This document shows, one piece after another, positions 28,365 to 38,698 of a stretch of 64,000 nucleotides of DNA (the stretch's first letter is position 1; each line of letters begins with the position of its first letter). Made by a program: the position numbers and the translations under genes. Under the pieces are notes generated by a model. It saw only the letters and a list, made by a program, of their open reading frames with translations, was not told the DNA's origin and made no database searches. The stretch covers positions 186,001-250,000 of the forward strand of contig NBBA01000005.1 in assembly GCA_002794785.1 (NCBI GenBank), written 5' to 3'. Origin of the DNA: Coniferiporia sulphurascens. Lineage: Eukaryota > Basidiomycota > Agaricomycetes > Hymenochaetales > Hymenochaetaceae.

Positions 28365-29903
28365 ATGCTTCCTCCGCCCAAGATTACGAACCTAAGTGCT
28401 GGGATGACTTGGCCTTGGCGGACGCGGTCAAGGGCTCTGCGCTTGACTATTTGGTTCTTAGTGTACTACCTGAAGTTATCTCGCGGTGTCCTCGTCAACA
28501 GAACTATCGATGATCAGCTCGGGGATTCGGTCACCGGGGCTCTTCCAATATACGAAGGTCCTCCCGTAGAAGATTGGGAGCAGGGTTCGAAATGTACAGG
28601 CTGTGGAGTGCAGCCAGACCCATCCTTCGCGTTTCAAGGAACCTGGCACGACGCGACGTGGCACCCAGGAGACTCGGGCGAGAAGGTAATGACTGTTAAT
28701 TTTACTGGTAAGTTTTGCATTGCCCTTCCTATCCCCGGTACCAGAGCTATAATCTTCTCTAGGACCTGCGGTTTATGTTTTCATCATCTTGGCGAATAAC
28801 GTGCCTTTCGTGACGACGCTCACTAGCTTGAGTTTTACTCTCGACGGAGAACAAGTGGGAAACTTCGTACATGCCCCAACGGCAAGCACGGACTACGAAT
28901 ACAATGTCACTGCATACTCCAATAACGACCTTGCGAATGCCCAGCATACTCTTGCCATGCAAACGGCGGGCGATAATGCGACATTGATTCTTTTCGACTA
29001 CATAATATACTCGTAAGTCGCGGTGCACCTCATGTACGATCGGGAAGCTCAAACTATGTGGCTAGCTTCGATGGTGAGGTGACGACATCAAGTCCACCAA
29101 GCTCACCCTCCCCTTCTCCCTCTTCCTCTCCTTCAGGGCTTGTATCTTCTGCAACATCCACGACAACCGTTTCCGTTTCCTCTGCTCGGGTAGGTGGTGC
29201 CCCCGGGAACGGAAAGCACACCAAAACAATCGTTGGAGCGTCAGTAGGAGGACTCGTGACTGTTGCATTGATTATAGGTCTATTTCTGTGCTGGTACAGA
29301 CGAAGGAGAAACAGAGTTTCCGTTCCCCAAATTCCTTTTAGTAACATCGTAAATGGTGGGGGCTCCCTGAACGGCCGACCCGAATTTTCTTATTCGGGGG
29401 AGACCACTGGTGGGACCTGGTTGACCTCGTCTGTGCCAACAGGTACATATACGACTGTGCCCTCGCACTACGACCGATCCAGCGTTGTACCGAGTACTGC
29501 GATAATGTCATCATCACAGGACCCAAGCAGTAATGTGGCGGAGTATGCGCATTCGACCGTGGAGGCCAAACCCAGTGAAGGAGCTAGATCAATCCACATC
29601 CCGGTGTCGGAAACCCATAATAAAGCCGCAGAACGGCAAGGCGATCTCTCCCGGCGGATAGAGCAAATGGGATTAGGGGCCATTCCGGTGACCCTTCCTG
29701 ATGCAGGGTCGGGACGGGAATTGGTGGTCGACTCAAGACCGCACGGTGATATTGGCGAGGCGGAGGCTTTGAGAGAACAGGTTGTATTTCTTCTAGACGA
29801 GGTCGAACGTTTGCATGCCCAGCAGAGACTGGACGGGGTCGACGATGAGCCACCGCCAGATTATTCTACTGAGGGAAGGAGATCACCTTTCTTGCAATTA
29901 TAG
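28365..29903 (+). CDS. single-pass membrane protein with extracellular domain
   Basis: Function not recognised. Exons 28365-28707, 28763-29012 and 29066-29903 give 476 residues in frame. Residues about 22-45 form a signal or anchor (ALRLTIWFLVYYLKL). An ectodomain of about 170 residues follows, with N-glycosylation sites (NRTI, NFTG, NVTA, NATL) and beta-rich text such as WHDATWHPGDSGEKVMTVNF. Next come a Ser/Thr/Pro stalk (SSPSPSPSSSPSG), a transmembrane helix (TIVGASVGGLVTVALIIGLF) and a basic stop-transfer RRRRNR. The cytoplasmic tail of about 200 residues ends in an amphipathic Glu-rich helix. This layout recurs in Agaricomycete genomes as hypothetical wall-sensor-like proteins; that role is only inferred. 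Met at 28404 is an alternative start that would shorten the pre-anchor segment. Confidence 0.75.
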
Positions 29904-30239
29904 TGACACCAGATTTTATTTCTTGTACGCTTCATTCTGGGCCGAACTTTCTTTTATTTTTGCGAGATTATGCCATTTTGGGGCTTTGACAGTGTCAGTA
30001 TCGTTGCGCTTGCCAACTATTATCTCCAGTTATGTCATCGGGGATACCGTCAAATTATATATATAGTCAATCACCGGTCAATGGGACAGTGGCCTAGAGA
30101 GTGCAATATCCACCCTTTTTTTTGTTTTCTGAAAACACGTATGTACCTCTGACCCTGAGTAATGTGAGGCAGCCTATTTGTATGAGAAATGAGCAAGAAA
30201 AAGCGGAAACCTGTAGAATCCTTAGAATAAATATTTGTC

Positions 30240-30600
30240 AATGATGGCGAGTGAACGTGATCCATGAAAGCGACGAGCCCGAAGCTCCCAGCGAAGTCAT
30301 ATGCTCACTTGTGCGCATGGGTTGAAGACTAACGAAAAGCGTCCGCATACTTGCGAGAGTAGGCCACGTAGAGGCGATTAGAGTAGCAGCCCCGGGCAAT
30401 GAACAGAACTGACGAGTGTAAGGGAACCATGTTGGCACTGGTGAATGCATAGCCTCCCCCTCTACCCAAGCAACTTACATGTAGAAGTAGAAGAGAGCAG
30501 CACCCGTTCTGTTGATCCACAAAAGAATGTGAACATGAGCAAGAAAATGGCGATCGCTCCATTGTCATGCGAGCCTGCGTCCGAGCATGAAATATAACCG
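30240..30600 (-). pseudogene. relic of a membrane-protein gene, copy 2
   Basis: Reading right to left, a hydrophobic piece (IAIFLLMFTF) changes frame into LLWINRTGAALFYFYM, then GTAAGT, a 60-base intron-like stretch and VPLHSSVLFIARGCYSNRLY, ending in a stop. The frame change near 30530 makes it a pseudogene. It shares the GAALFYFYM exon and the GAAAGCGACGAGC block with 27680-27800, so both derive from one duplicated gene, probably a multi-pass membrane protein. Confidence 0.5.
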
Positions 30601-31387
30601 GAGCGGTGTCGATGAATACGGCAGCAAGAGGACCTGTAATCTCGTTTTACAAATCTCCTTCATTAACATATACGTTGACCACTGGCAGGCTGCCGGAGCA
30701 CTGAATCCCAAAGCAAGCATCATGCAAATATTACGGATGTCAACAAGAAGACCGGGTGCATGAAGGACATTGAAGGCTCTAGAGGACGTACCAACAGGTA
30801 CATGGGCGCATGGAGTAATAGGAAACTCAGGCGTACCATCTATGACTGACGAGCCAACCTTGTGATTGTAAAAGTGTTACAGTCAAACCAGGAGGAGAGG
30901 GTCACATCATTTAAAAAAATATGTCATGAACAAAAAAGGCGATTTCTCAAAAGAACACTTCACCAGGACATTTAAAAGAAGAAAATGACCTGATGGAACG
31001 GAAAGAGCCGAACGGCACGTCGGCAACCTAAATTAAGATTGTTTCTAAAGTAGGCAAATGTCCGATGCCCAGATAATTTATAAGAAATTTATAAACCAGA
31101 ACGGATCCCTGATTTATTCCACTACAGAACCCTCTACCTAAAGGTATCGGGAATTATTACAATGTGGTACGTACCACAATACGCTGATTTGTAATATGCG
31201 CAGCATACATTATGGTACTTCTTACATGTGCTTTACAGCAATAGTCACGGTGTTCCCCACGGACAGATTCCCAAAAAAAAAAGTGAGATACTCGAGTACA
31301 TCGTACGTATCCAATGTGCCCATATCCACAACGTATGCAAAACCACCGATAAATAATAAAAGTAAGCCGGGAATTGAACGACTGACT
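30601..31387. other. AT-rich spacer, no gene seen
   Basis: Short random frames only. The stretch leads into the 3' end of paralogue B, which stops at 31388. Confidence 0.45.
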
Positions 31388-32836
31388 TCAAGTCGCTTTG
31401 CTGATTTTACCACCCTCTGTAGGGTACTGGCCCTCAGCCTCGGCTTCACACCGCATCTCTCGCTCCCAATCCGCATCACGAATCATCTCTACATCCTCCG
31501 CGCCGTCTACCAACTCAGTTCCTTGAATTTTGGCATCTGCAAAGCCAATGTTCAGTTTCCAGAGAGATATAATAGAATGACGTGAAGGGAGAATCCAGAC
31601 CTTGCTCTGCGTTGATAAGCACTATCCAGAGTAGTTTTTCCGTCGACTTCCACTCCAGGCGATCGGCGACCTCAACGCCTTGCCGAAGTCTCTTGCTTGG
31701 CTTGCCACTTTGCGCCCTCTGCTCTTCCTTCTGCCAATTTCGAGCTCTTCTCTGGTCCAGGGTCTTCTCAAACCGGTTCTGTGACTCATCCGATGAGCTG
31801 AAAGTTGGAGTCGACGGGAGTGACGTCGAGCGACCGTCCTGGAATGCGAGCACCTGGCGTCTGTGGTTTAAATTCGCCTCCCTCCGACAGAAACGCCATG
31901 TCTGCAGGCGCATGGTCAGACCGGATGCTTTGTCTATGGGGTTCTTGAACGGTGGTGCGGGGGGCACGTCGAAGGACAACGGGAGCACGTAGCCTTCGAA
32001 GGCAAGCATACGGCGTGCGGCGGTCTTCTCTGGCGCACTCGGGTCAATCGCTGGAACGGGCGCCGCGTGGCGGTTGACTATCTCGCGGATACCAGGCACG
32101 TGCAGTGCGACCGTCTCCGCCGTACGTCCAATTGCACTGCTGTAACTCGTGGACCTCTCCGAACCCTGAGGCCCTAGGGCAGGAGCGTCTAGTCCGATGA
32201 TCTGGCGCACGGCAGCAGTCTTGCGGATACGTACGCGCAGCCCGCGCGGCGCGAAGTACTCTGCATTTGCGCGACGCAAAAGGCGATCGGAGAGCGTCTT
32301 TGCGAGTACATGAATTCCTGTTACTGCGACTGTCTGCATGCAAGCGCTGGCAATCATTGACCAGTGATACGGCCTGCGGATTCTGGTCATCAACTGCTGA
32401 GATCAAGCGAGGGATCGGTACGTACACTATTCCGAGCACCATTCCTACGAAGTTGACCACGCGCAGAGGTGGGCTTGCAGTCATCGCGAGGTTTAAGCCA
32501 TCACTACAAAATAAAAATGAGAAAATGAGAAAAACTGATATTATTCAAGCTGTAGCATATGAGAGAAACGTACATGAACTTCATCCAATCATCCATTTCT
32601 ATACCTGACGCTTGTAGTTCGGGGCTGTATGCCCTCGTAAAGAGAGAAGTACGCCCCGAGGTTGCCTGAGGGATGCAAAGTGGCATAGCCAAAGGCCGTA
32701 CCCCATCCGATGGCGCGCTCCGAAAGCTCGAGAATAGTGTCTCTGCATCCTGATTTGAATGGGCTGCGGGCTCCTCTGGAGCGACTGTAGTGTCCGAGAA
32801 CTGGGATTGGGGTGGTTCGGTGTGATAGAACGACAT
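31388..32836 (-). CDS. paralogue B of the four-exon family
   Basis: Same architecture as A, with exons 32574-32836, 32426-32503, 31601-32373 and 31388-31536 joining to 420 residues. Exons 2, 3 and 4 are 78, 773 and 149 bases. The N-terminal disordered region is the shortest of the four (starts MSFYHTEPPQSQF). The conserved body is intact: SGIEMDDWMKF, ASPPLRVVNFVGMVLG, PYHWSMIASACMQTVAVTGI, AEYFAPRGLRVRIRK, ADRLEWKSTEKLLWIVLINA. The tail ends GKISKAT instead of KFGKAA. I chose Met 32836 over 32857 because the TATATAAA box at about 32884 then sits about 48 bases upstream, as in A and D; 32857 is followed by a TTTTTCAG that could be an acceptor. All introns here are GT-AG. Function unknown. Confidence 0.8.
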
Positions 32837-34887
32837 TGAGGCTGAAAAATATGACAATGGGGATAGGTAGGAGAGAACTTGCGTTATATAAACGAAAAGT
32901 CGATGAATTAGACGCTCACCTAGCTAAACATCATCCCTTATGAATACCTCCGGCGCAGTAGCTGCGGGGAATCCAGTGCGTCGGAGCCGCACGTATTAAA
33001 ATCGGACGCTTGTCCGTGATCTAGTCGCATATCATACCGAAGCTATTCACTCGACTGCGGCTCAGTCGAAAAATCGAACTGTGCACCGAAATCTTGACAA
33101 TTCCAAGCTTTAAAGGCATCGCAGAGCTTATGGTCTGCGTGCCTAATCTAGTAATTCGAGCTCCTACATGTACTATGCCTTCGAGCCTGCATATCTGTTC
33201 CGATTTTTCTGGTCCCGGAGCAATGATTGGTGAGCTGCAAGTCGTGAAAATTCCCATCGTTCGGATTAGGGAAAGGGGGTCACACAGGAGTGCCTGGTAG
33301 AAAAGTGAAATAGCAGTTGGGAATAAACGCGCATTCCCGAGAGATGCGCATAATAGATTCCAGGAGCACAGCATGCAATCTTGAGCTCCATGGTGAGTCT
33401 GCAATTTCTTTCTCTGAGGGGTATTTTTTCAAAGTCCAGTAGCGTGGAGTGAGTCCCCGAGAAACCGACTTCCGCGGCTCGGTTCGCGACCTCACCACAC
33501 CATCAGGAGGGCTTCTTCTTGATAGTTCCGCTGCAGGACCAATGAGCACTGCACTGGACATTAAGTACAGCAGAACTAGTGGGCCGGGGGAGGAGGTGCA
33601 CGCCGCGGTAGTTTAGCCACAGCTTCCAATGGTTTTTGATCGGAGAAAGGGGTATTTCGACGGTAACGCGTCGTCATATCGGAAAGCCCGACCGCAGCAG
33701 ATATGCCTGACCTTTTGTGACAAAGTACAGGATACTCCATCCGCCATTCGCTCGAGCAATGGATCTAGAATACTTTCGTCACATTTGCCGACTCCCCATA
33801 AACGAAAGGGGAACTGGAGATGACTTCAGGGACGTCGCCCCTCGTCAAGTGAACGAGAGCGAAATGGACCGCAAGACGCGTCTTGTGCAATCTTGAAAAT
33901 ATACGACGTAAGTCCCACACACCTTGATTAAAAGATCCTCATTTACGTCTCGCACAGCATTGGCGTGCCCTATTTCGGCTGAAAGACGCGTTTGGGGAAG
34001 GGACAATAGGGCGGGCTAAGTGCATGCTTGAAGCTTCTGCGAGAATAAATAGTGAAGTTCTCGAGCATAGACTGAGTGTTACTCCCATTCGTCACTATAA
34101 TATGCTTATCACGTTCATACAGACTCACTGGGACCTTCCCTCTGAAAGAACATGGAAAAGGGACCGCAGATACGTTCAGGATGGCTTAACCGCGCAACTC
34201 CTTTCTTTGGTTCGCTCGCTGCTCGTATGCACCCGTGCATTCTTCAGTGATCTAGCCTATAGCTTGCCTTTCCGTCGGCTCCTTAACTAATGCACGGGTC
34301 GCCCGAGCCACACGATCTTGCCGTGCGTCCACTCTACAAGAGCAGCTCCGCGCTATGCGGCAAGGGCGTAGATCATGCACGCACGCGTCGACAGCGGAAA
34401 CCTTCGGCCCCCGTAAAAGGCGCACCGCCCTGTGCGCAGCAGAAGTTGGAAGAAAATTTGCTGTTGAATCCGTTCCTCAAAGTTGTAAGTGCCAGCGATG
34501 GTGGTAGTTTAGTACCAACCCTATTTCTTAATGATTGACGCGACCGCTTTTGGAAAATGGTACCACGATAGTAACCACGTGGTATTTCACACGATTAGAC
34601 TTTTGTGTGATGGATTAAACCGTAATCTCCTCTACGGTTACACTTTTTGTTCTTTCCACTAAGCCCGCACGAACTTACTCCATGGTCCGCACAATTAATC
34701 TCAACAATGGCCATACAGAGAGAGAGTACTAACGGGGATGTTTACTCTTTAAATTCAGAGGTTCTAAACTAAACCAATGAGGAAACGCGATTAACATTCA
34801 AACCACTCAATCCACAATACGAATCTGCCGATATAACATGGAGTCAATAATATACATGTACATACATATTTAGAGCGTTGTCCGAAT
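32837..34887. other. spacer between paralogues B and C
   Basis: Holds the promoter of B (TATATAAA about 32884) and a block at 32975-33029 similar to the one upstream of A. Plus-strand frames at 33760-34540 contain protein-like bits (MDLEYFRHICRLPINERGTG; HWRALFRLKDAFGEGT) but are too broken to call; they may be another decayed gene. Confidence 0.4.
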
Positions 34888-36417
34888 CTAAGCTGCTTTA
34901 CCAGACTTCAGTATTTGCTCCATCGAGTACTGATCCTCTTCATCTTCTCGTCCCATCTCCTGCTGCCAATCTGAATCGTTAATGGTTTCTACGTCGTCCG
35001 CATTGTCCACCAATTCGGTTCCCTGAACTTCGGCATCTGTAATATTCACGTTGAGCTTTTGGAGGCAAGAACTCAGCAGGGCAGGAGGATCGCGAACCTT
35101 GATCAGCATTGACGAGTACAACCCAAAGGAGGCTGTCTGTCGACTTCCATTCCAAGCGGTCAGCGATCTCGACGTTCGTGCGAAGCTTCTTGCTCGATAT
35201 TCTGTTTCCCGCCCTCCGCTCTTGCCTCTGCCACTTACGATCATTCCTCCAATCCATAGCTGTCTCTAAGGGGTTACGATCACCTGACGAACTCGCGGAT
35301 GGCATCGGCGGAGGCATCGCTGAGCGGCCCTCTTGGTAGGCCAGAAGCTGACGCTTGCGGTTTGTGTCCGCCTCCTTCTTGCGGAGACGCCACGACTGCA
35401 TGCGCGCGGACAGGCCCGACGCTTTGTCCATTAGACCTTCGAGCGGCGCCACTGGGGGGACGTCGAAAGATAGCGGGAGTGCGTATCCCTGGAGAACAAG
35501 CATACGACGCACGGCTGCCTCTTCCGGCGCGTTTGGGTCGACTGCTGGCACGGACGGTGCCACGCGGTTGTACACCTTGCGGATAATGGGTAGGTGCAGC
35601 GCAACCGTCTCCGCCGTGCGGCCCGCACCTTTTCCAAACTTTGCGAGCTTCCCTGAAAAACTCGGATTCGTGGTGGACGTGGTGTCGAGCCCCACGATTT
35701 GGCGCATGGCTGCGGTCTTACATATGCGTACGCGCAGCCCGCGCGGAGCGAAGTACTCTGCGTTCGCACGCCGTAAGAGTTTATCGGAGAGCGTCTTTGC
35801 CAATACACGGATCCCTGTCTGTGCGGTTGTCTATATCACAATGCTGGCTATCATTGCCCAGTGGTATGGTCTGCGTGTGAGGGGCTCGCGTTAGTTACTG
35901 CATAGAACTGACTATAAAATAGATATTCGTACACGAATCCGATCGCCATCCCCGCTAAGTCGACCACGCGCAGAGGCGGGCTTGCAGTCATTGCCAGGTT
36001 GAGTCCATCACTATAGCCAAAGCATGGAAGCGAGATGAGGGCACCATCACCATAGACGCACAGGAAAAAAAAAACGTACACAAAGCGCATCCAATCGTCG
36101 ATCTCTATACCAGACGCTTGTAGCTCCTGACTATATGCTCTGACAAAGAGGGAATTCGGACCCGAGGCCGCTTGCGGAAGGCATAGTGGCATGGCCAAGG
36201 GTTGTATCCCTCCAGACGGCGGACTCCGGAAGTCAGAGAAAAGCGCCTCTGCATCCTGATTCGAAAACTTCGCGAGCTCCTCTGAACTCGCAGCCGCGGT
36301 GTCGGGGAGCTGAGACTGAGATGATGAAGCATAATCGGATGGTAGAGTCGGCCGGGACAGATGAGACTGGTCTAAATCCGACCGTGTCTTGGCTTGTGCA
36401 TCCTGGTAGTAAGCCAT
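34888..36417 (-). pseudogene. paralogue C of the four-exon family, with in-frame stop
   Basis: Exons 36080-36417, 35933-36010, 35098-35870 and 34888-35036 (exons 2-4 exactly 78, 773 and 149 bases as in B and D) would give 445 codons. Codon 13 of exon 3 is TAG (35831-35833 on the minus strand), where B and D have CAG in the context ACMQTVA / AVMQTVA. The rest is open and conserved: FSNQDAEALFSDFR, SGIEIDDWMRFV, ASPPLRVVDLAGMAIGF, AEYFAPRGLRVRICKTAAM, ADRLEWKSTDSLLWVVLVNA, and a tail ending SGKAA. No other frameshift or lost splice site is visible. It is therefore either a very recent pseudogene, a read-through gene, or edited or mis-sequenced at one base. The start reads MAYYQDAQAKTRSD. Confidence 0.7.
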
Positions 36418-37044
36418 CTGAGCTGGGGTGGGTACTGGGAGTACTAGTGAATGCGGCCAGTGATCATCATGCGCCCCGCTTTATGTCGAAGCGACTGGAG
36501 TCGGCTAATGTTTATCATGGGGACAAAGCATTTAGCGGATCAGCGCGCGGTGCTGCGGTAGCTGCGTATCACTTAGTATTCCGTGACAACATTACAGTAA
36601 TTCACTATATTAATCCGTATGCATTTGGCAATTTTATTCAACTTAGTACCAGTCACGTCATGCCGAGCCGTGGGAATTGATGGTAATATTTATAGCAACA
36701 CGACACGGCCTTATCGCGCACTCAAAGCCGATCGAACACGAAGAAAAGACTGCGCCGCAGTGCGCGCTGTGTTTTCTCTCGCGTCTAAGTGCAAATTCTG
36801 AGAATCCAGGCTCTGCGGGAAATATCCGCTCACCAGTTCCGATCGTTCCCAGTTCATTCGTCTTCAGTGTCATAGGGAAATCGATTAAGCAACGCACATC
36901 ACGGTATGCAACAGTGGCTGGAGGCCCAGACTCGGGAGCTCCAAATTACTCGAGGGTATACACTCCACAAAATAATATGCTATACAAATCTAATGGGTAA
37001 ACAATAATCATACCAGTACATATGCAAAAAGCTGTTGCTGGGCT
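36418..37044. other. spacer between paralogues C and D
   Basis: Carries the upstream element GGAGTCGGCTAA (36497-36508) about 80 bases 5' of paralogue C. No coding signal otherwise. Confidence 0.45.
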
Positions 37045-38590
37045 CTAAGCTGCTTTGCCGAATTTATGCTGCTCATCCATCATATACTGGTCCTCCTCAG
37101 CCTCGCGCCTCATTTCACGCTGCCAATCTGCGTCACGGACAGTCTCTACGTCCTCTGCGTTGTCCACCAACTCTGTCCCTTGAATCTCGGCATCTGTAAG
37201 TCATCGTTCAGTTTCGAGAAGGCAAGAAGACGGATTTTAAAAACAATACGGACCTTGATCAGCACTGACGAGTACGACCCAAAGGAGGCCGTCCGTTGAA
37301 TTATACTCCAAGCGATCGGCGATCTCAACATTCGTGCGCAGCTTCTTGCTAGACCTTCCACTCAGTGCTCTACGCTCCTGCTTCGACCATTTTCTCTCCT
37401 TTCTCCAGTCCATAGCCATCTCCAGCGGGTTCCGATCACCCGACGAGCTCGAAGATGGCGTGGACGGAAGTGATGTAGCGCGACCCTCCGAGAACGCAAG
37501 TAGTTGACGCTTGTGGTTTGTGTCTGCCTCCTTTTGACGGAGGCGCCACGACTGCATGCGAACGGACAGGCCTGAAGCCTTGTCCATAATACCCTGAACC
37601 GGCGCCGCGGGCGGGACGTCGAACGAAAGCGGCAGCGCGTAGCCCTGCAAATCGAGCATACGACGCGCCGCCATTTCTCCTGGCGCATTCGGATCGACCG
37701 TTGGCACAGGCGGCGCAATGCGGTTGTACACCTTGCGAATGATAGGCAAGTGCAGCGCAACCGTCTCCGCCGTGCGTCCCGCGGCCTTTCCGAACTTTAC
37801 GAGCTTCTCCGAGCTGCTTGCATCTCCGACACGCGTCGCATCGAGCCCCAAAACCCGGCGCATGGCGGCGGTTTTGCAGATGCGTACGCGCATCCCGCGA
37901 GGCGCGAAGTATTCCGCGTTTGCACGTCGTAGGAGTCGGTCGGAGAGTGTCTTTGCGAGTATGTGGATACCTGTTTGCGCGACAGTCTGCATTACAGCAC
38001 CAGCTATAATTGCCCAGTGATGTGGTCTGAAACGTGGGCCTCAGATGCTGCAGGGAACAAGCAAGAAAAGAACATTTGCATACACGAATCCGATAACCAA
38101 TCCCGCCACATCGACTACACGTAGAGGCGGGCTTGCAGTCATCGCCAGATTGAGTCCGTCACTATATTCAAAAAAAAAAAACGAGAAAAATGAGGACGCC
38201 GTTGTATGAGCTGTAGCACATAAGCGAAACGTACATGAAGCGCATCCAATCATCAACTTCTATACCCGACGAGCGTAGTTCCTGGCTGTAGGCTCTGACA
38301 AAAAGCGCGTTGGCACCTGAGGTCGCCTGCGGGAGGCAAAGCGGGAGAGCGAGAGGTTGTACCCTCCCCGACGGCGGCTCCCGGAAGCCCGAGAAAAGCG
38401 CCTCTGCATCCTGGTTTGAGTACTTCGCGAGCTCCTCTGGGGCGGCGGCATTTCCGGGTAAATTTGTCTGGGACGTATAGGGCGGAAGGGTCGCCTGAGA
38501 TGGTCCACCCTGGTAGTACATCGACGACTGGGATTGGGACGACGGGGTTAGGTGGTATGGCGTCTGAGTTTGATATTGCGAGTACGGCAT
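37045..38590 (-). CDS. paralogue D of the four-exon family
   Basis: Exons 38235-38590, 38084-38161, 37254-38026 and 37045-37193 join to 451 residues, with exons 2-4 of 78, 773 and 149 bases. The body is conserved: KYSNQDAEALFSGFR, SGIEVDDWMRF, ASPPLRVVDVAGLVIGF, PHHWAIIAGAVMQTVAQTGI, AEYFAPRGMRVRICKTAAM, RTAETVALHLPIIRKVYN, ADRLEYNSTDGLLWVVLVSA, and a tail ending KFGKAA. The start used here (MPYSQYQTQ) is like that of A. An in-frame upstream ATG at 38698 opens MSYYQDQSSKLPV, which resembles the start of C, but is cut by TAG at 38597-38599. The TATATA box (about 38744) and the TCGGCTAA element (38802) are spaced for the upstream ATG, suggesting a recent loss of the original start region. Confidence 0.8.
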
Positions 38591-38698
38591 CTGAGGCTAG
38601 TGATGTGAGTCTTGATAGTACGGCGACTGTGACTGCGCTGGCGAGCTTTGATAGTTTGACACCGGGAGCTTCGATGACTGGTCTTGGTAGTACGACAT
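38591..38698 (-). other. upstream in-frame ORF of paralogue D, closed by TAG
   Basis: 33 codons from ATG 38698 to TAG 38597-38599, in the same frame as, and two codons before, the Met used for D. The peptide is Ser/Gln/Tyr-rich (QSSPAQSQSPYYQD), like the disordered N-termini of this family. It is either the former N-terminus or now a uORF. Confidence 0.6.

Noticed and set aside
31360..31425. tRNA-like sequence on the minus strand (GTTCAATTCCCGG and a GACTTGAAGTC stem)
   Set aside because: The T-loop-like motif has no matching acceptor stem or D-arm, and the segment overlaps the coding end of paralogue B. Chance similarity.
33760..34540. Possible decayed transposon or gene on the plus strand
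   Set aside because: A few protein-like pieces, but broken frames, no terminal repeats and no recognisable catalytic motif.
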